Below, piece by piece: positions 1 to 11,215 of a stretch of DNA of 64,000 bases (positions are counted from its first letter, which is position 1; each line of letters begins with the position of its first letter). Where the stretch lies: NCBI GenBank assembly GCA_008638375.1, contig CM018038.1, positions 30,478,753 to 30,542,752 of the forward strand, given 5' to 3'. The notes under the pieces are model-generated. The model made no database searches. It saw only the letters and a list, made by a program, of their open reading frames with translations, and had not been told where the DNA came from. This stretch comes from Nyssa sinensis (taxonomy: Eukaryota > Streptophyta > Magnoliopsida > Cornales > Nyssaceae). Made by a program: the position numbers and the translations under genes.

Positions 1-204
1 CAACAATGGCTACTTTAATGATTTAACAGATTCTTTCTCGTATATTAATAATGCTATTTCTTATCTAACAAGCATTACAAAAATGAGTACTCATAATGCC
101 ATTTGTTTAAACACTACTAGTCCACACATTCAAATAAGTTCAGAGATGACCATATCTCTTGCCTCTTTATCAAACGAAATTGAAAGTACTTTGTAATGAA
201 AGGC
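1..204. other. Intronic flank left of the RTE LINE
   Basis: AT-rich DNA with no coding signal that I can support. By position it belongs to intron 3 of the minus-strand DUF616 gene, whose remaining exons must lie left of the window. Confidence 0.5.
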
Positions 205-225
205 ATGTGAGCACTCTTATATCTC
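205..225. repeat. Left target-site duplication of the RTE LINE
   Basis: 21-bp perfect direct repeat partner of 7713-7733. It begins ATGTGAGCAC and ends TTATATCTC, and sits directly next to the element's TTGAG-type tail. Confidence 0.85.
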
Positions 226-330
226 AACTCAACTCAACTCAACAAAATCTTATATCAATTACATGGAGCCGGCTACATGAATCTTGTCTCGCCATTTTAA
301 TCTATTTACGACCATTCTCATAGTTAAATC
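226..330 (-). repeat. RTE 3' tail with TTGAG microrepeats
   Basis: Read on the minus strand this ends in several TTGAG units, preceded by ATGTAGCCGGCTCC, a variant of the ATGTAGCCGACCCC tail common in plant RTE LINEs. A related fragment in the same orientation lies at 12,850-12,960. Confidence 0.75.
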
Positions 331-471
331 ACATATTATCGTATCTTTTTTTAACTACCTCTACAAAAATTAATTTTCGTCACTCTCACCCCCTAGCATG
401 ACTCACATTATGAACCATGTCACTCTTCCTAACCAGTGCATTTACTATTTACTAGTCTTCATTGTATATGG

Positions 472-1321
472 CAGTGTAGTTAAACGCGAAAGGCGCCCTT
501 AAGGCGTTAAAGTTCTACATTGCCCGAAAAGTGAGGCAACAAAAAAAGGCCAGCCTGAGTAATGCAAGACGCTAAATTATAAAAATAATCAAAAAAATAC
601 ATTAGACATTAAAAATTAATTTATCTTAAGTTAAATTTATTAGGGTAACACTAAAAAGTAAAATTTAATGGTGACGTATGATATATTAAAGTGATATAAT
701 CACTATAAGCTTTGGTGCTTTCTTCTCAATGAATATACAAAAGTTTGTTATCTTTTCAAGTCTTACATAAAAGAAATTTTTGTAAATATTCAACATAAAA
801 GACATGATAGGGCAATCTCATAAACCTCTGAAACTAATTCTCAAAGGTAAGGCTTATGTTAGGATTTGGGAAGACTTCACATATAAGTAATCAAACTAGT
901 TGATGAAGAGACAATCTTTTATCATGGGTAGGCCTAGATTTAGTGAAGAATGATAAGAATTTACTGGTTGCTACTTTCCTCATAGCTTTATATTTATGAA
1001 AACAATTCAAATAATTTAAATGTTTTTTGGGACCAATTTTGTGCTAATGTTTGACATTAATACGATAAATTGGATAATAATAATTTTAGACTACAATAAT
1101 ATCCTTTCATACTAATATGACTCTTATAAAATTGTTAAATAAGTGCATAATTAAAACACTAAAATATAAGGAACATACAAGTAGATATGTTACAATTTAA
1201 AAAGGCTATCGCCTAGTTGACTCTTTGAAGACGTCTGGCCTGGAACATGTCAAGGCATTAAATCTGAAAATCGCCTTGCCAGGTCGCCTAGGCGACAAGG
1301 CGCCAGCCTTTGACAACACTA
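472..1321. mobile_element. Non-autonomous hAT-like MITE (850 bp)
   Basis: It is flanked by the 8-bp direct repeat GTATATGG (464-471 and 1322-1329). Termini are imperfect inverted repeats: left CAGTGTAGTTAAACGCG, right (reverse complement) TAGTGTTGTCAAAGGC, both leading into GGCGCC-rich DNA. No transposase is visible. The 8-bp duplication and CAGTG-type end fit hAT. It sits inside the RTE LINE and is therefore younger. A partial second copy of the family is at 18,856-19,135. Confidence 0.7.
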
Positions 1322-1339
1322 GTATATGGTCATACCACC

Positions 1340-2950
1340 TTAACTGGTTTTCTCTCATTTTATCTCTTATGGATGCTACTCCTACTATCTCATGAATGTG
1401 CTCATTTTTAATTCTATCTTTTCAGCTACACCTATTTTATTAACTATCCAACATTATGTTCCATGTAACATAGTTGGTCTAATAGATGTTCTATAAAATT
1501 TACCTTTCAATTTTAAAGGTATATGTCGATCGCATAATATACCAAACACACTTCTCCACTTAACCCATGTTGCTTTAATTTTATGATTAACATCATCTCC
1601 AATTTCTCCCTCCGCGTGAATAAGTGAACCTAGATAATGGAATTTTTCTCTTTTTATTAACTCTTGATTTTCAAATCTTTACTACAACCTCGTTTGTATT
1701 TCTAGTATTACTAAAGTCACATTCAAGATATTCAATTTTCATCATACTTATCTTGAAACCTTTTAATTCTAAAGTCTCTCTCCAAACTTCTAATTTAACA
1801 TTTATCTCTTTTTAGTTTCATCAATTAAAACAATAACATTAGAAAAAACAAGAATACAACATGAAACTTCATCCTGCATATGCTTATTCATCTCATCCAT
1901 TATTAAAGCAAAAAAGAAAAAACTTAATGTTGACCCCTGATGTAAGTTTACTGTGATCGGAAATTCACTTGTTTCTCTAACAATTGTCGTTAAGATAGTT
2001 ACAGTCCCATCATACATATCTTTAATCGTTTCGAAATATCATTTTATAACTCCTTTCTTTTCTAAAACCTGCCATATTGGATCTTGAGGGACCCTATCAT
2101 ACGCTTTCTCCAAATCGATAAATACCATATGGAGATCTTTCTTCTTTTCTCTGTATCTTTTCATAAGTCTTCTTAATGAATAAATAACTTCTATTATTGA
2201 TCTCTCTGACATAAACCCAAATTGATTCCTTTTTTTTATCAGTAAAACCCAAATTGGTTCTCCGAAAAAGTTATTTCAAGTCTTAATTAGTGTTCGATCA
2301 CTCTCTCTCCCAGAGTTTCATAATTTGACTCATTAATTTAATGCCACGATAATTGGTACAATTTTAGATGTCTCCTTTATTTTATATAAGTACTAATATA
2401 CCTTTCCGCTACTCATAAGGTATTTTCTTAGTTATTATGATCTAATTAAATAAATTTAATAGCCAAGACACTTTTCTCTCCTAAACACTTCCAAACCTTA
2501 ATAGGAATACCATCTGGTCCTATAACTTTACTAGTTTTCATTTTTGTTAATGTGTTCTTTTTTTTTTTACCTCAGACATTCTAGTCCCACAAAAAAAATA
2601 TATTTTCTCTATTACTCGTAGAATTGCCTACACTTAAGTTTTCAATATGATTTTCATTCAACAACTTCTCAAAATAACTTTTCCATCTGTCTTTAATTTC
2701 ATCATCATTCATCAAGACTCTTGAATATTCACTCTTTATAGCCCTTAATATGATTAAAATCTTTAGTTTTCCTATCCCTTAAATTAGCAAGTTTGTACAT
2801 ATTCTTCTCCCCATCTTTTGTACCCAATTTGAAATAAAATCATCATATGCCCTATGTGTAGCATCTCTTACAGCTTTCTTGACTTCCTTTCTTGCATTTC
2901 TATATGCTTCCCGACTTACTTAATTTTTTGCCATGTTTTATAACACTCAT
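1340..2950 (-). pseudogene. RTE reverse transcriptase, decayed
   Basis: Minus-strand reading gives the plant RTE reverse transcriptase in pieces. [11 protein letters not shown], the palm aspartate motif, maps near 2125-2060. MYDGTV, PITVNLHQGS and ALIMDEM lie in 2017-1850. A decayed catalytic stretch reading VLIDETKK is close to 1815. Farther toward the 3' end come KIEYLECDFSN and remnants of the conserved C-terminal part down to about 1340. The FADD box is no longer recognisable (it reads FSNVI), and several stops and frameshifts are present, so the enzyme cannot be made. The domain belongs with the endonuclease at 6000-6700, from which it is separated by the L1 insertion. Confidence 0.75.
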
Positions 2951-3004
2951 TTTTAACTTTTACTACCTTTTGAACTTTCTCACTCCACCATCAAGCTATC
3001 TTAC

Positions 3005-3405
3005 ATAGTGATTCTATTCTTTTTTATTCCCCAAGAACCTCTTTTTCTATTCTTTTAATGCATGTTTCCATCCCATTCCACATTACATTACTTCCATCAT
3101 CTAGGTTCAATGGTCTTTCTTTTATTATCTTACTTTTAAATAACTCTACTTGCTTTTCTAATCTCTTTACAAAGTGATTCTATTCCGTTTTATCCCCCAA
3201 GAACCTCTTTTATTATTCTTTTAATGCATGTTGTCATCCCATTCCACATTACAATACTTCCATCATCTAGGTCCAATGGTATTTCTCACTTAGTCAAAAA
3301 AAAAAGGTTCAATGGTATTTCTCTTAGTATCTTACTTTTAAATGACTCTACTTGCTTTTCTTTTAAATTCCAACATCTAATTCTTGATTTTCTAATCTCT
3401 TTATT
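3005..3405. repeat. Tandem duplication inside the RTE LINE, period about 166 bp
   Basis: The stretch beginning GATTCTATTC at 3010 recurs at 3176, and the similarity continues through CCAAGAACCTCTTT, TTTTAATGCATGTT, CATCATCTAGGT and CTCTACTTGC. The second unit is longer because it carries the small insertion at 3288-3305. This is a local duplication of LINE sequence. Confidence 0.8.
3288..3305 (+). mobile_element. Ultra-short L1-type insertion with 18-bp target duplication
   Basis: The sequence ACTTAGTC followed by ten A sits between two 18-bp copies of the same target (3270-3287 and 3306-3323, one mismatch) beginning GGT(C/T)CAATGG. ACTTAGTC-An resembles the ACTTATC-An 3' end of the L1 copy at 31,261-32,154. 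It looks like a target-primed insertion that stopped after about 8 bases of LINE sequence. Confidence 0.6.
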
Positions 3406-3419
3406 TTATTTTATAAATA

Positions 3420-5515
3420 AAAAGTATATATTAAGAAGCCCAAGAAGGGCATCAAAGGCAAAAACCCCAAAAAAAGCTTTACATCGGTCTTAAAGACCCC
3501 AAGAAGTCAACAAAAGAAGAGACATTTACAGGGAAAGCCTCTTTGGCCCAAAAAAATAATAAACTGCAAAAAAGGCGTCTTTAAGATAAGGAGTAAGGAA
3601 GCTCCCGATCTTCAAAAACACGATTGTTCCTTTCAATCCATAGGCACCACAAGAGGCAGATGGGGGCCATTCTCCAAATCCTCTTAATCTCTTTAGAAAG
3701 GATGCACCCTTCCCAAGCCAACAGCAGGTCTTTGACAGAGCCTGACATGACCCATGAGAAGCCAAACATGGCAAGGACAAGGTTCTAGCAGCTCCAAGAA
3801 ACATGACAGTGGATAAGAACGTGATCCACCCTTTCTTCGTCATTCTTACAAAAATAGCATCTGCTAGCCAAAAGAAAACCTCTCTTCTTCATATTTTCCG
3901 CAGTTAAGATGTCCTTCCAAGAAGCTCCCCAAGTGAAGGAGGAGCTTTTGACTGCCAAGTGAGCTTCCAATGAAAAAGAGTACTTCCAAAATCAAACAAG
4001 CTCTTGTAAAAGGAGCTAACAGAAAATGATAAATTATCCGGCTTCCAAACCCTCTTATCCTCTCTACCTTCCATTGCCCGGAAATTGTTGATGTGACGAA
4101 GATATGACTCCACCTCCTCAAGCTCCCAGTCAAAGAAGTCTCTTCTAAAACAAGGAGTCCAAACAAACGTATTCCCAACGCTCTCCACATACTCGCTAAC
4201 CCAAGCCGACTTGTTGCTAGCCAAACTGTATAACATAGGAAATTTCGCCTTCAACGGCACAGCCCCACTCCAAACATCATCCCAAAACTTCACCCGATCA
4301 CCTTTCCCTATAACAAAGCTACATCTGTCCTTAAAAATCCTCCATTCTCTTCTAATGTATCCCCAAAGACCACAACCCATCGGCTCTTCCACGCTACCCG
4401 AACACCAGCCCCCATTATCACACCCATACTTGGACACAATGATCTCCTTCCATAATTCCTTATCACTTTCACCAAAGTTCCATAACCATTTCCCTAATAG
4501 AGCTGTATTGAAGATTCTCAAGTCCTTCACTCCTAAGCCCCCTAGAGAAAGAGGCTTTTTGATTTTATCCCACACAACTAGATGAATTTTTCTGCATTCT
4601 CTCTCATGGCCCCATAGAAAGTCCCTTTGAATCTTCTCCAATCTTCTGCTAACTGTCTTCGGAATCGGGAAAAGGGACATGAAATAGGTAGGGAGGTTGG
4701 CCAAGGTGCTTTTAACAAGAGTGAGCCTACCTCCCTTGGAAAGGAGTTGGTCGTTCTAGCCTGACAACTTGCTATGAAACCTCTCAACCAAAGGATCCCA
4801 AACCCCAATGGATCTCGCGTGAGCTCCCAGCAGAAGACCTAAGTATGTCGAGGGGAAGCAACCCACTTTACATCCCATAATGCTAGCTAGAATATCCGTC
4901 CCCTTGAATCGCTCCCACTGGAGTAATGCTGCTTTTAGCCAAATTGATCCGCAGACCTGACACGGCTTCAAAACACACGAGAATGCACCGGATAAAGCGA
5001 AGCTGACGCACTGTGAGGTCACAAAAGATGATGGTATCATCAGCGAATAAAAGACGGGAAACGACAATGCATCCACCCCTTCTTTCCCCCACCTGAAAGC
5101 CTTTGATGAGGCCAACCTCCTCTGCCCGGAACATGAAGCGGCTCAAAACCTCCATAGCAATCATGAAGAGAAAAGGGGATAGGGGATCCCCCTGTCTCAA
5201 ACCTCTAGACGAACAGAAGAATCCTGTTAGGGATCCGTTGACGAGGACCGAGAAAGATACCTGTAGATATCCACAACTAGATCCACTTCCTCCACTTGCC
5301 CCCAAACCCATCTTCGCCAACATACCCAACAAGAAGCTCCAATTTACATGATCAAAAGCCTTCTCAATATCCAACTTGCAAACCAGCCCTTTCCTTTTCT
5401 ACTTTATCCTAGAGTCGATGCATTCATTAACAATGAGAACCGCATTCAGAATCTGTCTACCTTCCACAAAGGCGTTTTGACTGGGATGAGATCTGTCTTC
5501 CTACCACGCATCCTC
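3420..5515 (-). pseudogene. L1-type LINE, 5'-truncated, RT plus zf-RVT
   Basis: The minus strand encodes an L1-like reverse transcriptase from about 5500 downward: [26 protein letters not shown] (5374 onward), RGLRQGDPLSPFLF, and LLFADDTIIFC as the intact catalytic FADD box near 5070-5040. The thumb/C-terminal region (4704-3904) follows with FFDWELEEVE. A zf-RVT zinc-binding domain ends it near 3970-3780 (RRGFLLASRCYFCKN, VDHVLIHC). Reading frames shift at about 4900-4750, near 3950 and near 3780, so it is a pseudogene. The region upstream of RT is missing. The 3' end near 3420 matches the 3' UTR of the plus-strand copy at 31,261-32,154. It lies within the RTE LINE. Confidence 0.85.
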
Positions 5516-5584
5516 CTCACCTGCGGATGAGATTTGAAATTCGAAACCCCTGTACTAGCGTCAAGAGGAAGCCGTCAACGGTCA

Positions 5585-5690
5585 TCCGTGTCAGGTTTCC
5601 ATAGCCCCGAGTCAGGATGCCGTAACCTCGTGTCAGAGTGCCGCACCCCCGTGTCAGGATACCGTAGCCCCGTGTCAGGATGTCGACTTG
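5585..5690. repeat. Minisatellite, about 21-bp unit, five copies
   Basis: Degenerate tandem units of the form GTGTCAGGATNCCGTAGCCC, unusually GC-rich for this AT-rich window. The surrounding 5516-5985 is also GC-rich and matches neither LINE; its origin is unknown. Confidence 0.75.
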
Positions 5691-5989
5691 CAATTGGACG
5701 CGCCCTTGGCTCGTGTGCACCCGGAGCTGCCGTGCCATCTCTTCCTTTGGTCACTGCAAGTTCCGACCAACCTGGTACAGCTTCAACACACTTCAGCCCA
5801 GCTTCCGACTAGACCGGGATGGAAGAAGGATCAGCTCCCACACTTGATGTTGAAAGATGCCGGGATATCTTCCAACCAACTTCTGACCAGAATCCTTGCC
5901 CATCTCAACTGTCGGCGTTCAGCTGTGTCTTCATCCACTGTCACATAGTGGCCACATCGATTCCCCATCTCGTGGAATGACTGCCGTGC

Positions 5990-6700
5990 TCCACAACCTA
6001 TGTTGTGAGGTTAAGTTTTCTCAAGAACAATTTTATAGTCTTTGCATAAGAATCGATTTATTCTTCTAGCTTAGGAAAAAGTCTATTTGACTTTTATTTG
6101 ATCCACTTTTAAAAGTTATTAAATGTTCATCTCTCTTTTTAAAATATATATTTGTTATCATAAAATCGTATTCTACTACGAAATCTAGTACTGGCTCTCC
6201 AGCATCATTCCCATCTCTAATATTGTAACTCCCATGTACCGTCTCATATCTCCCGCAATCTTTCCCTACATGCCCATTAAAGTCACTTCTTACAAATATC
6301 TCTTCACTTACAGCTATGCTTCAAATTATTTATCCATATCTTCCCAGAATCATCCTTTAATGTGTTCATCTAATCTAATTTTATTTGGGATGCATAAACG
6401 CTAATTATATTATCTTCCAAGACAAGTTTTATTAGTATTACTATTATCCCTACACCATTTCTATGTCGATCTTTTTCAGTATAATAAAGTTTATATTCGG
6501 TATCAATTTTCCTAGATTTCTCTCTTACCCATTTAATTTATTGTAAGCATGTTATATTCATCATCCTCATAATTATAGTATCTACTAGCTCCATCTATTT
6601 TCCAGTTAATGTTCCTTTATTCTAAGCCGCCAATCTAAGTTGTTATTTCTATTATTTTAGACTAACTTCTTTACCAACATTCATCCATCAAAATGTGGGA
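5990..6700 (-). pseudogene. RTE endonuclease domain, decayed
   Basis: The minus strand shows pieces of the LINE apurinic-like endonuclease: about 6290-6240 reads as FNGHVGKDCGRY, followed by ETVHGSYN, a degraded PVLDFVVEYD and FKKRDEH. In the family the GD(F/L)NGHVG motif carries catalytic residues. Many stops are present. This is the 5' half of the same RTE copy whose RT is at 1340-2950. Confidence 0.7.
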
Positions 6701-6704
6701 ACCC

Positions 6705-7300
6705 TTACCCATGGTTTTAAATAACGGCCATTACGTTATGTATCGGCCATTACGTATCCGTTTTCTGACCCTCCGACACCGATACAAATGTGACTAAAAT
6801 TCACAGTTGTATCTACTGATAACATTACAGTATCGGTTGTTACGTCTATTGGAGGACCGTTACAGCCGTTACAAGATTGTAACAGCTGTTTTAAGTTTTT
6901 TTTTCAAAAATTTTAATTTTCTTTTAATTTTTAAATTTTAAATTATTTTGTTGAATTTTTATGATTTTTATTTTTATAAGATTTATATTTAAGAAAGATA
7001 CTTCACAAAATAATCCAAAAAAATTGAAATGGGTAATCAAAACATTCGGGTTAATACGAACTCGAAAAGGCCTCTTAGCCTCAAAAATTTTAAAATTTTT
7101 TTATTCCATAACTAATCACACTAATTAATTTTCATGCCTATAATCATTTTTTATTATTATTTATATTACTTGTTATAATGTTATTCAAATTAAATGATAC
7201 TTCTTATTAGTTAAATTTTAAAAAATCAATATAAAATATCTTCGCAAGTGTTATTTACTAAGAAGAATATTTTTTTGGTATTAGAAAATTGAAAAATAAT
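6705..7300. repeat. Probable MITE nested in the RTE 5' region
   Basis: DNA beginning TTTTAAATAACGGCCATTACG contains repeated ACGGCCATTACG/TCGGCCATTACG blocks and GTTACAGCCGTTACA near 6850, followed by very AT-rich sequence. It interrupts the expected RTE order between 5' UTR and endonuclease. I could not fix its termini or a target duplication. Confidence 0.35.
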
Positions 7301-7309
7301 AGTAAAAAA

Positions 7310-7712
7310 TATTACAATGTGATAATTGTAGTCAAGATATGTGTATTAATAACTTTTAAGAGATTTCCTAGTGTTTGAAAAAAATTCCACGGTTGCAATT
7401 TCTGATTCCCATTTAGAATGACCAGACTACCGTTACACCACAACCGAGTCATATCCCGTGAACGCGATTTAAATCCATGCCCTAACCCACTTTTCACCAC
7501 ACCCAGTTGCCAATGCGGCACCCATTGCCCATTTTTCAAAGCATTTGATAGCTAATGCAACGCGTTGCTCAAGGGAAACGCCCCAACATTTACGCGATTA
7601 ATCATAAGATTCATGTTCATAAGATTTGACAAGATTTTACGCTGGCTATCAGCTACCTAACGCAACCGTCCTCCTTTATTTGGGCATGGAACTTTGTAAC
7701 AATACTGGCACT
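7310..7712 (-). other. RTE LINE 5' untranslated region
   Basis: On the minus strand this opens with GGAGGACGGTTGCG (near 7676) and continues with CAACGCGTTGCA and CGGGATATGACTCGG, segments I associate with plant RTE 5' ends. It abuts the right target-site duplication, showing that the copy was close to full length. Confidence 0.65.
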
Positions 7713-7733
7713 ATGTGAGCACTCTTATATCTC
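7713..7733. repeat. Right target-site duplication of the RTE LINE
   Basis: Perfect 21-bp partner of 205-225. Confidence 0.85.
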
Positions 7734-8709
7734 CTCTCATTTAATGATTTCTTTCTTTCATCTAGCAGCCATTTCTAGTTTCCAATGGACAGAAGCATGG
7801 CTAACCTATGTGTCCAATTTTTTTACTTGCATTAACCATGGTAAAAAGGAGCCTGAATATGTAACATATTGTGCCCAACATGGCATTTACATTTAAGTCA
7901 TGTCACAGGGAAACATATCACATATCTAAGAAGTATTCATGGGAACTATGCCTTGTTAGGAATGTGCATTTCCATTTTAATACAACACTAGTTATTTAAT
8001 TTTCATCACTAAGATAGTTTCTTCACTGATAACCATTACATGCATTCAGGATGTTTTAGCCGACAACATTTTTCAAGGTAATACTTTCTTTTTCTTTTAT
8101 TAAATTCAACACATTATAAATGAAAGATGGTCTAATCAAGTGGTGTATTTTGCATTTGTAGAAAAATAGAAGGCATAGCTAGATTAGCAAGCAACTTGAT
8201 GTAGACCATACTAGCAAGAATAGGGACAAATCAATATTTTTACATCGAGTACGATTTGGATCTTGTCAAATCAAGTTTTGAGCTGAATATGAGAATTTAT
8301 TTTTTATTATTTAGGCTGTTATGCTGTTGGTCAAGTTTATTTTTATTTTATTAAGTTTTAGGAGTCAAGGGTATTGTGGTAATTTTAGGATTCTTTAGAC
8401 ATGAGCTGCAGTTGACCAATGAGTCCTATTTTGCTCAACCTCCATCTAACATTTCCCTGACTAAATCATCCAGTCTTCCCCTCTGTAGAAACCCCACCCA
8501 TTGCTGCCTGCTAAACCCAAATAATCCTCTGGCCCAAAACCAAGTCCCTACTGGAGGCTTCTCCTCTAGTAGCATCCTTACACCATCACCATCTCCAAAC
8601 CTTACTTGTAGCCAACCACATATTGGAGACAATATCTTTGATAGTCCAGAACCTGTTCATACTCTTCAAAGCCCCTAATCATACTCTTCAAAGCTCCTAA
8701 GCCACATAT
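7734..8709. other. Intronic DNA without recognisable gene
   Basis: Unremarkable AT-rich sequence. An open frame at 8376-8678 (plus strand) is Ser/Pro-rich with no domain I know, and adjoins SINE-like DNA, so I do not call it a gene. Confidence 0.4.
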
Positions 8710-8820
8710 TGGAGACAGTCTTTCCGCTTACGGGAGTTTAAGGTTGCATACGTCTAACTCTCCCAGAACCCACATTAGGAGCCTTCCGCACTAAAACTAC
8801 CTTGTTAATACCTTTTTATA
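8710..8820 (+). mobile_element. SINE-like fragment (Au-SINE 3' part)
   Basis: GGTTGCATACGTCTAACTCT, CCCAGAACCCACATTAGG and AGCCTTCCGCACT resemble the 3' half of plant Au SINEs (GCTGCGTACATC...GACCCC...GGGAGCCTTGTGCACT). The tRNA-derived 5' half is not recognisable. Confidence 0.45.
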
Positions 8821-8869
8821 GTCTTGTGTGTATGGTTGTTGGGTCATATACGTCCTCTTTAGATTCTTT

Positions 8870-8985
8870 AGTTGAGTTTTTGGGATACATGAAGCTCTAA
8901 GGAATCTCATTTTTTGTATATGGGTTAGCCCCCTAGGCATCCTTTCATAAATTATATTTATTTATCAAGAAAATATGTATTCCAC
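8870..8985 (+). mobile_element. L1-type LINE 3' end remnant
   Basis: The order TTTTTTGTATATGGG, then CCTAGGCATCCTTTCATAAA, then TTTATCAAGAAAA resembles the 3' UTR of the L1 copies in this window, whose ends read ACTTATCAAAA. Short and diverged. Confidence 0.35.
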
Positions 8986-9432
8986 TATGTTTCAAAGTGA
9001 AGTACTACTTCACTATATCTTAGTATATGCATCTTCCAGCGCTAATACGAGTGTTAGGGGTCATTTGGGGTTATTTACACATTATGGAAAAGTAATTGTT
9101 GATAATAAGGTTGAATAAAAGTGATTATGACACAATCAATTTGATCTTTGGATGGATACAGTTCAAAAGTGATTATAGAATATGAATTTTGCATTTTTTT
9201 CCTTCATTCAATAGATGTTTTATAGAGTGTGTTTGGAAATGCATTATAAAAACCAATTTTCAAAAAAAAAAAAAACCAATTTTTTTTATCTAATCTTACT
9301 GATAAAAAAAAAACAATTTTCAATTAGATATATAATTAAAAAATATATGTATATATTATATGTATTTAAAGTAAAAATATATAATACATAAATTGTATAT
9401 ATTATATATCATATTTTATATACTATATTTAT

Positions 9433-10359
9433 CAAGGTTGTTGAAATCGGGATCCTGCATTGCATTGGTGCGGGGGTCTTTAGGATCGAATCGAGGATCG
9501 AAAGATTCAACAAAATGATAAAATAATAACTTAAACTATATGTATGTCTTAAAATTATTATTTATCTCTTAAAAACAAGTCTAAAACTCAATAAAATTGT
9601 GGGAAAAAATCATTTGGAATGTATAAGCATCTAAGATAGAGATAATTAAAGTAGTAAGCAATAAAAATTAACATAAATTAAAAAATGAATACTTATTATT
9701 TCATTAATGTATCTTACATTACAATATTATAATACCTCAAACTTGAGGATAAGAAAGTCCCAAGGCTAATCAATATTTGAAAATCATTATTAAACCATGA
9801 ATTTAATCAAATGCAATAAATCATTTTTATAAAGAGGGAAAAAAAAAAAAGAATTTGTTTTCAGAGAAATAAGTAAAAAGAACAAGCTACTACCGTAAAT
9901 TACTTTTGCAAAAGCAAATAAAAATATAACTTTAAATTAAAACAAAAATAATTACTATACCAAACTTTTTAGGACTATCAACAATATTATAATATGTCAT
10001 AAAAGAAATCATGGAGATCAAAATCAACAAAGAAGTTTTTAATAACTCAATTCTTTGCTTAGGTTGAATATCATTGAACAATTTAAATGAAAATACGTTT
10101 TGTTCTAGTTGATTGATTTAGGGCATTCTATTAGGTTGTAGACCTTATTTATTATTGTCATTTTGGCAGAACCAAAGGGAATAAAAAAAATAGGCAAAAA
10201 GGTATGATCTTACAATCCTACGACTACATCCACGATCCTACGATCGTATCCGACCCTATTACGATCCTACTTTACAACAATTTTTAGCACGATTCAAATC
10301 AATTTTTAGTTTTAGGATCATACGATTCTACGATCCGGATCACAATTTTAACAAACATG
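9433..10359. mobile_element. Non-autonomous hAT-like MITE (927 bp)
   Basis: Terminal inverted repeats of about 23 bp: the left end begins CAAGGTTGTTGAAATC and the right end (reverse complement) begins CATGTTTGTTAAAATT; both run on to a GATCC block. It is flanked by the perfect 8-bp direct repeat ATATTTAT (9425-9432 and 10,360-10,367). Both ends carry clusters of GATCCTACGATC-like motifs. No transposase is present. The 8-bp duplication fits the hAT superfamily. Confidence 0.75.
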
Positions 10360-10367
10360 ATATTTAT

Positions 10368-11215
10368 AAATAAAATCATATTATTGAAATTTTGGTAATT
10401 TGTTAGGGTTATATTGGTAAAATTTTATTAGGATAATTTTGTATATTGATAAACAGTTAAGGGAAGAAGAGGAAATGCACAAATTGGGCCCAAACACACA
10501 AAATCATGTTTGGGCCGACAGCCAACACACGAACAAATGGGGTGTGTTTGGGTCTGCCTCATTTATGGTCCCCAACACGTGTATGGGGTCCGCAAACACA
10601 GCCCCAAACACCCACTTATAATAATAAATAATCCTATTTTTGCACACTAATGTATAATATAATTACTTCTTAGCTTTTTATTATTGTTCTCTCTTCTTTC
10701 ATATATCATATTACTTCTATACGCATTTCCTATATAATATTAAAACAAAATAATACAAAGATCCTGTGCCTTGAGATTTACGGCTGACCCTGTTAAGTGG
10801 AATAACACTTCATTATCTGCCACCACCTATATAACTTAGCTCTCTAGTACTAGTTATAATTATTGCATATATTTTTTTATTTTAATTTAAAATTTTAAAA
10901 ACTTACACCTCAACACCTTGAGGCCCACACCATGCCTCATAAGCAGTAACACAGCACCTTTCTTTTCTGATTTTAAAACATTTGACTGTAAAAAAAAAAA
11001 AAGCAATTATCACCATAAAAATATGCAACATTGTTGAAAAGATAAGGTATAGACCAGACAGGTCCAAAAGAGGAAAAAATAAAATATAAAGTGTAGACCA
11101 GACAGCTCTAAAGAAAGACAATTACAACATGGTGAAATGGAGTGTGAAACGAAAAGTATTTCACAGAACCAATAACAGATGAAAACATAGAGATATAAGG
11201 ATTAAAATGCAGTAC
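10368..11215. other. Start of intron 3 of the DUF616 gene
   Basis: AT-rich DNA next to exon 3. At 10,480-10,620 there is a GC-richer block with repeated GTTTGGG/CCCAAAC motifs of unknown nature. I searched the minus strand for the expected next exon (the rest of DUF616) and did not find it. Confidence 0.5.

Larger units (their letters stand above)
226..7712 (-). mobile_element. RTE-type LINE, near full length, with nested insertions
   Basis: A 21-bp direct repeat beginning ATGTGAGCAC lies at 205-225 and again at 7713-7733. It is the target-site duplication of one insertion. Read on the minus strand, the enclosed DNA has the plant RTE order: 5' UTR (about 7712-7310), endonuclease (about 6700-6000), reverse transcriptase (about 2950-1340) and a short 3' tail ending in TTGAG repeats (about 290-226) after a motif resembling the usual RTE tail (ATGTAGCC...). 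Stops and frameshifts occur throughout, so it is dead. It is interrupted by a hAT-like MITE (472-1321), a tandem duplication (3005-3405), an L1 LINE (about 3420-5515) with adjoining minisatellite DNA, and probably another MITE (about 6705-7300). Family assignment comes from remembered RTE sequence; the duplication is seen directly. Confidence 0.85.

Noticed and set aside
1624..1815. 63-residue plus-strand open frame
   Set aside because: Antisense of the decayed RTE reverse transcriptase.
5534..5812. Plus-strand open frame with repeated SGYRSPVSG-like peptide
   Set aside because: Generated by the 21-bp minisatellite; no start context or domain.
8376..8678. 100-residue Ser/Pro-rich open frame
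   Set aside because: No known domain, no splice support, beside SINE-like DNA; probably chance.
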